The notes under the pieces were generated by a model that was given only the letters and a program-made list of their open reading frames with translations, made no database searches and was not told the DNA's origin. Source: Streptomyces sp. CC53 (GTDB taxonomy: Bacteria > Actinomycetota > Actinomycetes > Streptomycetales > Streptomycetaceae). From it: a DNA stretch of 45,205 bases. Both the position numbers and the translations under genes were made by a program. Position 1 is the stretch's first letter, and each line of letters starts with the position of its first letter. Below are positions 40,787 through 45,205 of the stretch, one piece after another. The stretch lies in contig NZ_MKXB01000144.1 in the NCBI RefSeq assembly GCF_001865245.1, positions 137,993-183,197 on the forward strand, in the 5' to 3' direction.

Positions 40787-41721
40787 GATATGCCCTTCCC
40801 TGTGTCGGCCGTGCCCTGGCCGTCGCCGCTGTCGGCTCCGGTGGTCCTCGGCTGTGCTGTACGTACGATCAGGCTCGCCGCCGCCGGCAGGTTCACCCGG
40901 TCCTGGGCCGCGATGCTGCTGCTGATGCCGAAGTTCTCCTCCAGCGCGTGCAGGTACCGGCCGTCGGCGCTGTCCTGGAACCGGGTGCTCAGCCGTTTCC
41001 CGTCCCCCACCGCCAGGACCGTGTACGGGGGTACCAGCGGCTTGTTGTCGACCAGTATGGCGTCGCCTGCCGCCCTGATCGCGGAGAGGGCCGTCAACCG
41101 CTGCCCGTTGATCGCGACGGCCTCGGCCCCCGACTGCCACAGTCCGTTGACGATCCGCTGCATGTCGCGGTCCTGGACCCGGCCGGTGTCGGTGAAGCTG
41201 CTGGTCTCGCGCGGGCCGTCACCGCCCTGGTCGGCGTCCTTCGCGTCGTCGACGACGAGCTTCACACCGGGTCCCTCGACCGCGGTGGCACCGGACAGCA
41301 GCCCGACCAGCTCACCCTGGTCCCCGCCGTGTGCGCGCAGCGCCTCCCGCTGACGGCTCGCGACGTCGTCCCGCAGTTCCTCGACGGCCCCTTCGAGGTC
41401 CTCCACCGCGGTCGTCTCCGCGTGGATCCTGTCGATCAGCTCCACGCGGTCCTTGGCCACGACGGGCGCCGATATCCACGTCTGCGCCGCACCGAGGGTG
41501 ACCACTGCGGCGGCCAGCGCGAGCCCGGCCGCCAGCCCCAGCTTGGCCTTCAGGGTGTGCGGGAGCCGTCCGCCGTCGTCGGCGCGGCGGGCGGAAGCCT
41601 CGGCGTATCCCTCGTCGAGGGCGTGGTCGATGACGTTCGTCAGCAGCGACATGGACGCGTCGGGGCGCGGGGGCGGGGAGCCGGTGCTCCGAACGGGGGG
41701 CTGCTGGGACATGCCGCACAT
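40783..41721 (-). CDS. DUF881 family membrane-anchored protein (first copy)
   Basis: The 312-residue protein has a long cytoplasmic N-terminus, a membrane helix ('LKAKLGLAAGLALAAAVVTLGAA'), a coiled coil ('DRIHAETTAVEDLEGAVEELRDDVASRQREAL') and the DUF881 domain ('GPGVKLVVDDA', 'MQRIVNGLWQSGAEAVAINGQRLTALSAIRAAGDAILVDNKPLVPPYTVLAVGD'). An ATG three codons later (MSQQPPVRS) is an equally good start; neither has a clear ribosome-binding site. It heads the operon DUF881-sbp-DUF881, matching Rv1823-Rv1825 in M. tuberculosis. Confidence 0.9.
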   Translation of the reverse strand: MCGMSQQPPVRSTGSPPPRPDASMSLLTNVIDHALDEGYAEASARRADDGGRLPHTLKAKLGLAAGLALAAAVVTLGAAQTWISAPVVAKDRVELIDRIHAETTAVEDLEGAVEELRDDVASRQREALRAHGGDQGELVGLLSGATAVEGPGVKLVVDDAKDADQGGDGPRETSSFTDTGRVQDRDMQRIVNGLWQSGAEAVAINGQRLTALSAIRAAGDAILVDNKPLVPPYTVLAVGDGKRLSTRFQDSADGRYLHALEENFGISSSIAAQDRVNLPAAASLIVRTAQPRTTGADSGDGQGTADTGKGIS

Positions 41722-41758
41722 CGTCGCATGTCGGGGCGGCTACCGCCGAATGGCCCCA

Positions 41759-41802
41759 CCGGTGTGCCGGGCAGCGACGGGAGCGGCTGCCCGGCACACC
41801 GG
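41759..41802 (-). terminator. Terminator of the mannose-1-phosphate guanylyltransferase gene
   Basis: A perfect 16-bp stem, CCGGTGTGCCGGGCAG with its complement, encloses a 12-base loop. It begins 20 bases past the stop and separates this gene from the DUF881 operon. Confidence 0.8.
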
Positions 41803-41822
41803 TCACGGCATCACGATCCGCG

Positions 41823-44318
41823 TCAGCGACCTGCGCTGTCGACCACCGCCGTCCACTCGTCGAGCAGGGCCTGAGCGGACGTGTCGTCGGGCCCCTCGGC
41901 CCACAGATGGGTGACGGCCTCCGCCGGGTCCGGCAGCACCAGCACCCACCGCCCGTCGGCCTCCACCACCCGCACACCGTCGGTCGTGTCCACGTGGCGG
42001 TCGCCGGCCGCCTCCACGACCCTCCGCATGACCAGGCCCTTCACCGCCCACGGCGTGGCCAGGTCCCGCCGCAGGACGTGCGCACGCGGAATGCGGGCGT
42101 CGATCTGGCTGAGGGTGAGCTGCGTGCGCGCGACGAGTCCGATGAGCCGCACGAACGCGGCGGTCCCGTCGAAGACGCTGCTGAACTCGGGAACGATGAA
42201 GCCGCCGAGACCGTCTCCACCGAAGATGGTGGACTCCTCGCGCCCGACCCTGGTCAGGTCGTCCGGGGACGTCGTCGTCCAGTCGACCTGCGTGCCGTGG
42301 TACGCGGCGACCTGTTCGGCGATCCGCGTGGTGGTGACGGGCAGCGCCACCCGCCCGCTGCGCCGCTCCGCCGCGACGAGGTCCAGCATGACCAGGAGCG
42401 CCCGGTCGTCCTCGATGATGCGGCCCCGCTCGTCCACGAGGGAAAGCCGCTCACCGACCGTGTCGAACCGCACCCCGAACGCGGCCCGTGCGGACGCCAC
42501 GATCTCCCCGAGCCGGACGAGTCCGGCGCGGCGCGACTCGGCGGACTCGGTGGGCCGGGACTCGTCCAGTCCGGGGTTGATGGTCAGCGAGTCCACACCG
42601 AGCCGCCCGAGGAGGCTGGGCAGGACGAGGCCGGCGCTGCCGTTCGAGGCGTCCACGACGACCTTCAGCCCCGCCTCGGCGATCCCGGTCGTGTCGACCC
42701 TCCGCAGCAGGGCGCCCGTGTACTGGTCGAACACGCTGGACGGGAAGCTGAGGTCACCGATCTCGCCGGGGAAGGCCCGCCGGTACTCCTGGCGGGCGTA
42801 GACGCGGTCCAGCTTGCGCTGCCCCGCCTGGGACAGGTCGGCGCCCCGCTCGTCGAAGAACATGATGTCCAGCGAGTCCGGCACCCCGGGGGTGGTGCGG
42901 ATCATGATGCCGCCGGCGCTGCCCCGTGCGGTCTGCTGGCGGGCGACGGGCAGGGGGACGTTCTCAAGGTCCCGTACGTCGATGGCGCTGGCCTGCAGCG
43001 CGGAGATCACGGCGCGCTTCAGGGCACGCGCACCGCGGGAGTGGTCACGGGCGGTGGTGACCGTGGCCCCCTTCTTCAACGTCGTCGCGTACGCCCCTGC
43101 GAGCCGTACGGCGAGTTCCGGTGTGATCTCGACGTTCAGGATCCCGGAGACGCCGCGGGCGCCGAAGAGGTGCGCCTGGCCGCGTGACTCCCAGATCACG
43201 GAGGTGTTGACGAACGCTCCCGCTTCCACGGTCTTGAACGGGTAGACCCGCACGTTGCCCTGCACGATCGATTCCTCGCCGACGAGGCACTCGTCGCCGA
43301 TGACGGCGCCGTCCTCGATCCGCGCGGCCCGCATGATGTCGGTGTTCTTGCCGATCACGCAGCCGCGGAGGTTGCTGTGCGGCCCGATGTAGACGTTGTC
43401 GTGGACGACGGCCTTGTGGAGGAAGGCCCCGCTCTTGACGACGACGTTGGACCCGACGACGGTGTGCTCGCGGATCTCCACGTCGGCTTCGACCTTGGCG
43501 TAGTCCCCGATGTACACCGGCCCGCGCAGGACCGCGTCCGGGTGCACCTCGGCTCCTTCGGCGACCCAGACCCCGGGGGAGATCTCGAACCCGTCGAGTT
43601 CGACGTCCACCTTCCCTTCGAGGACGTCCGCCTGGGCCTTCACATAGCTCTCGTGGGTGCCCACGTCCTCCCAGTAGCCCTCGGCCACGTAGCCGTAGAC
43701 GGGCTTGCCTTCCTTCATCAGCTGGGGGAAGACGTCGCCGGACCAGTCGACGGGGGCGTCGGGTTCGACGTAGTCGAAGACCTCGGGTTCCATCACGTAG
43801 ATGCCGGTGTTCACGGTGTCGGAGAACACCTGGCCCCAGGTCGGTTTCTCCAGGAAGCGCTCCACCTTGCCTTCGTCGTCGACGATGGTGATGCCGAATT
43901 CCAGCGGGTTCGGCACCCGGGTCAGGCACACCGTGACGAGCGCGCCTTTCTCCTTGTGGAAGGCGATGAGGTCGCTCAGGTCGAAATCGGTGAGCGCGTC
44001 ACCCGAGATGACGAGGAACGTGTCGTCCTTGAGTGCGTCCTCGGCGTTCTTGACGCTGCCGGCGGTGCCGAGTGGCTTCTCCTCGTGGGCATAGGTGAGC
44101 TCCATTCCGAGCTCTTCGCCGTCACCGAAGTAGTTCTTGACCAGCGAGGCGAGGAACTGCACGGTTACGACGGTCTCGGTGAGTCCATGCCGCTTGAGCA
44201 ACCGCAGCACGTGCTCCATGATCGGTCGGTTGGCGACCGGCAGGAGCGGCTTGGGCATGCTCGACGTCATGGGGCGAAGTCGGGTGCCTTCGCCTCCGGC
44301 CATCACGACGGCCTTCAT
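41823..44318 (-). CDS. Mannose-1-phosphate guanylyltransferase fused to a degenerate phosphomannomutase domain
   Basis: The 831-residue protein has three parts. The N-terminal nucleotidyltransferase starts with [20 protein letters not shown] and contains '[15 protein letters not shown]', '[19 protein letters not shown]', 'FLEKPTW' and '[10 protein letters not shown]'. A left-handed beta-helix follows (about 240-370, '[38 protein letters not shown]'). Residues 385-831 resemble a phosphohexomutase, but the phosphoserine loop TASHNP is replaced by '[12 protein letters not shown]' and the metal loop DGDADR by '[10 protein letters not shown]', so it should be inactive. The active half would make GDP-mannose for glycans and lipomannans. 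AAGGAGG lies 11 bases before the ATG. Confidence 0.9.
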   Translation of the reverse strand: MKAVVMAGGEGTRLRPMTSSMPKPLLPVANRPIMEHVLRLLKRHGLTETVVTVQFLASLVKNYFGDGEELGMELTYAHEEKPLGTAGSVKNAEDALKDDTFLVISGDALTDFDLSDLIAFHKEKGALVTVCLTRVPNPLEFGITIVDDEGKVERFLEKPTWGQVFSDTVNTGIYVMEPEVFDYVEPDAPVDWSGDVFPQLMKEGKPVYGYVAEGYWEDVGTHESYVKAQADVLEGKVDVELDGFEISPGVWVAEGAEVHPDAVLRGPVYIGDYAKVEADVEIREHTVVGSNVVVKSGAFLHKAVVHDNVYIGPHSNLRGCVIGKNTDIMRAARIEDGAVIGDECLVGEESIVQGNVRVYPFKTVEAGAFVNTSVIWESRGQAHLFGARGVSGILNVEITPELAVRLAGAYATTLKKGATVTTARDHSRGARALKRAVISALQASAIDVRDLENVPLPVARQQTARGSAGGIMIRTTPGVPDSLDIMFFDERGADLSQAGQRKLDRVYARQEYRRAFPGEIGDLSFPSSVFDQYTGALLRRVDTTGIAEAGLKVVVDASNGSAGLVLPSLLGRLGVDSLTINPGLDESRPTESAESRRAGLVRLGEIVASARAAFGVRFDTVGERLSLVDERGRIIEDDRALLVMLDLVAAERRSGRVALPVTTTRIAEQVAAYHGTQVDWTTTSPDDLTRVGREESTIFGGDGLGGFIVPEFSSVFDGTAAFVRLIGLVARTQLTLSQIDARIPRAHVLRRDLATPWAVKGLVMRRVVEAAGDRHVDTTDGVRVVEADGRWVLVLPDPAEAVTHLWAEGPDDTSAQALLDEWTAVVDSAGR

Positions 44319-44394
44319 GTCGGAAGCGTCCTCCTTGCAGAGATGACGATCTAGCCGACCTCACCTGTCCGAATCCTTGCCCTCATACGTCGCA

Positions 44395-44423
44395 CCGGCG
44401 CCGGCATTACTGCCCGGCGCCGG
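44395..44423 (-). terminator. Terminator of the CDP-alcohol phosphatidyltransferase gene
   Basis: CCGGCGCCGG occurs twice as a 10-bp stem around CATTACTGC, 11 bases beyond the stop codon. Confidence 0.7.
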
Positions 44424-44434
44424 AACAGACAGGC

Positions 44435-45043
44435 TCAATCGGCCGCGGTATCCGCTGTGACTAGTCGGCGGACCTGGATCACGTAGAGGATCCCTGCCCA
44501 CCAGTAGAGACTTGTACCCCATACGGCGAAGGCCCACCCGAAAATTTCAGCGAGTGACGCGAGCCACGTCTCACCGCTGCTGAGGAGGAGCAGGGGGAAC
44601 GCATACATCAGGTTGAAGGTCGCTGCCTTGCCCAGGAAGTTCACCTGGGGCGGTGGATATCCGTGGCGCCGGAGGATGCCCACCATCACCAGGAGCACAA
44701 GGTCCCGGGCCAGCAGCAGGCCGGTGAGCCACAGGGGCAGGATGCCCCGCCAGGTGAGGCCGATGAGGGTGGAAAGGATGTAGAGCCGGTCGGCCGCCGG
44801 GTCGAGGAGGCGTCCGAGGCTGCTGATCTGGTTCCAGCGGCGGGCGAGTTTGCCGTCGAGGTAGTCGCTGACTCCGCTGAGGGCGAGGACCAGCAGCGCC
44901 CAGCCGTCGCTGTTGGGCCCGCCGAACTCGGGGCGGAGAATGAGCCACAGGAAGAGCGGGACGCCGGCGAGCCGGGCCATGCTGAGGATGTTGGGGATGG
45001 TGAGGACCCGGTCCGTTTGAACGCGGGTCTCCTGGACCTCCAC
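44435..45043 (-). CDS. CDP-alcohol phosphatidyltransferase family protein (PgsA-like)
   Basis: The 202-residue protein has six or so membrane helices and the full catalytic motif D-G-x2-A-R-x8-G-x3-D-x3-D in 'DYLDGKLARRWNQISSLGRLLDPAADR'. It transfers a phosphatidyl group from CDP-diacylglycerol to a polyol at the cytoplasmic face; the exact acceptor is not readable from sequence. 'ILTIPNILSMARLAGVPLFLWLIL'-type residues open helix 1. The GTG start has AGGAGG at seven bases. Its M. tuberculosis counterpart by position is Rv1822 (pgsA2). It has its own terminator and a terminator on its upstream side. Confidence 0.9.
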   Translation of the reverse strand: MEVQETRVQTDRVLTIPNILSMARLAGVPLFLWLILRPEFGGPNSDGWALLVLALSGVSDYLDGKLARRWNQISSLGRLLDPAADRLYILSTLIGLTWRGILPLWLTGLLLARDLVLLVMVGILRRHGYPPPQVNFLGKAATFNLMYAFPLLLLSSGETWLASLAEIFGWAFAVWGTSLYWWAGILYVIQVRRLVTADTAAD

Positions 45044-45160
45044 CCGGGGGCCTCCTGTGGGGAAAGTGTCGACACTGCCCCCTGACCTTACCGTCACACC
45101 CGGGGCGGACCTGCAAGGGGTCCTCCGGCGCCCTCCTGGAGGGGGGTCTGAAATGCGGAA

Positions 45161-45186
45161 AGCCCCGCACCATACGGTGCGGGGCT
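45161..45186 (-). terminator. Terminator of a minus-strand gene beyond the right edge
   Basis: AGCCCCGCACC pairs with GGTGCGGGGCT over 11 bp around a 4-base loop; on the minus strand it is followed by TTTCC. It marks the end of an off-window transcript, showing that the phosphatidyltransferase has its own promoter between here and its GTG. Confidence 0.75.
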
Positions 45187-45205
45187 CCCCCAACAATAGT
45201 TCGGC

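Overview
The window is a high-GC (about 72%) actinobacterial chromosome segment, almost certainly Streptomyces. The evidence is strong third-position GC bias, frequent GTG starts, several likely leaderless genes, a WhiB-family protein, the Streptomyces small families DUF5133 and DUF5999, a gvpO-type gas vesicle operon, and a right end that keeps the gene order of the M. tuberculosis Rv1822-Rv1832 region.

Region 1 (1-3.0 kb): a minus-strand pair of coupled ORFs running off the left edge, a divergent XRE regulator, an 80-aa hypothetical, then an isolated type I-E-like CRISPR array (11 repeats, 10 spacers, no cas genes in view) and about 590 bp of gene-free, remnant-looking DNA. Region 2 (3.0-12.8 kb): accessory and stress genes. 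These are a GH114 lipoprotein next to an 8 x 8-bp tandem repeat, an IYD-like nitroreductase, a suppressor-of-fused domain protein, a WhiB protein, a GlsB/YeaQ membrane protein, a reduced gas-vesicle operon (O-G'-J-L-S-K, lacking gvpA and gvpF and with a broken gvpG), DUF5133, a repeat-containing membrane protein and an SRPBCC protein. Region 3 (13-30.4 kb): an S9 peptidase that seems to lack its N-terminus, a Rieske lipoprotein, a divergent LysR/EamA pair, a divergent MocR/PPOX pair around a perfect palindrome, a Clp_N-EamA-EamA run with a structured leader and possible leader peptide, PhzF, a CPBP protease, a GCS2-family ligase and small hypotheticals.

Region 4 (30.5-45.2 kb): conserved core. 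It holds gcvP under a tandem glycine riboswitch, a PRC-barrel protein convergently overlapping dinB, a MerR regulator (Rv1830-like), a bifunctional nuclease, ftsR, a GarA/OdhI-like FHA protein with a zinc ribbon, the DUF881-sbp-DUF881 membrane cluster, a GDP-mannose pyrophosphorylase with a degenerate phosphomannomutase domain, and a CDP-alcohol phosphatidyltransferase.

Most operons end at strong GC-rich hairpins, listed individually. No complete new defence or biosynthetic system can be demonstrated. The most unusual items are the gvp deletion, the octamer repeat beside a promoter, the leader of the second EamA gene with its ribosome-binding site in a hairpin, the inactive-looking PMM domain, the two-start FHA protein, and the CRISPR array abutting what reads as the 3' end of a membrane-protein gene.
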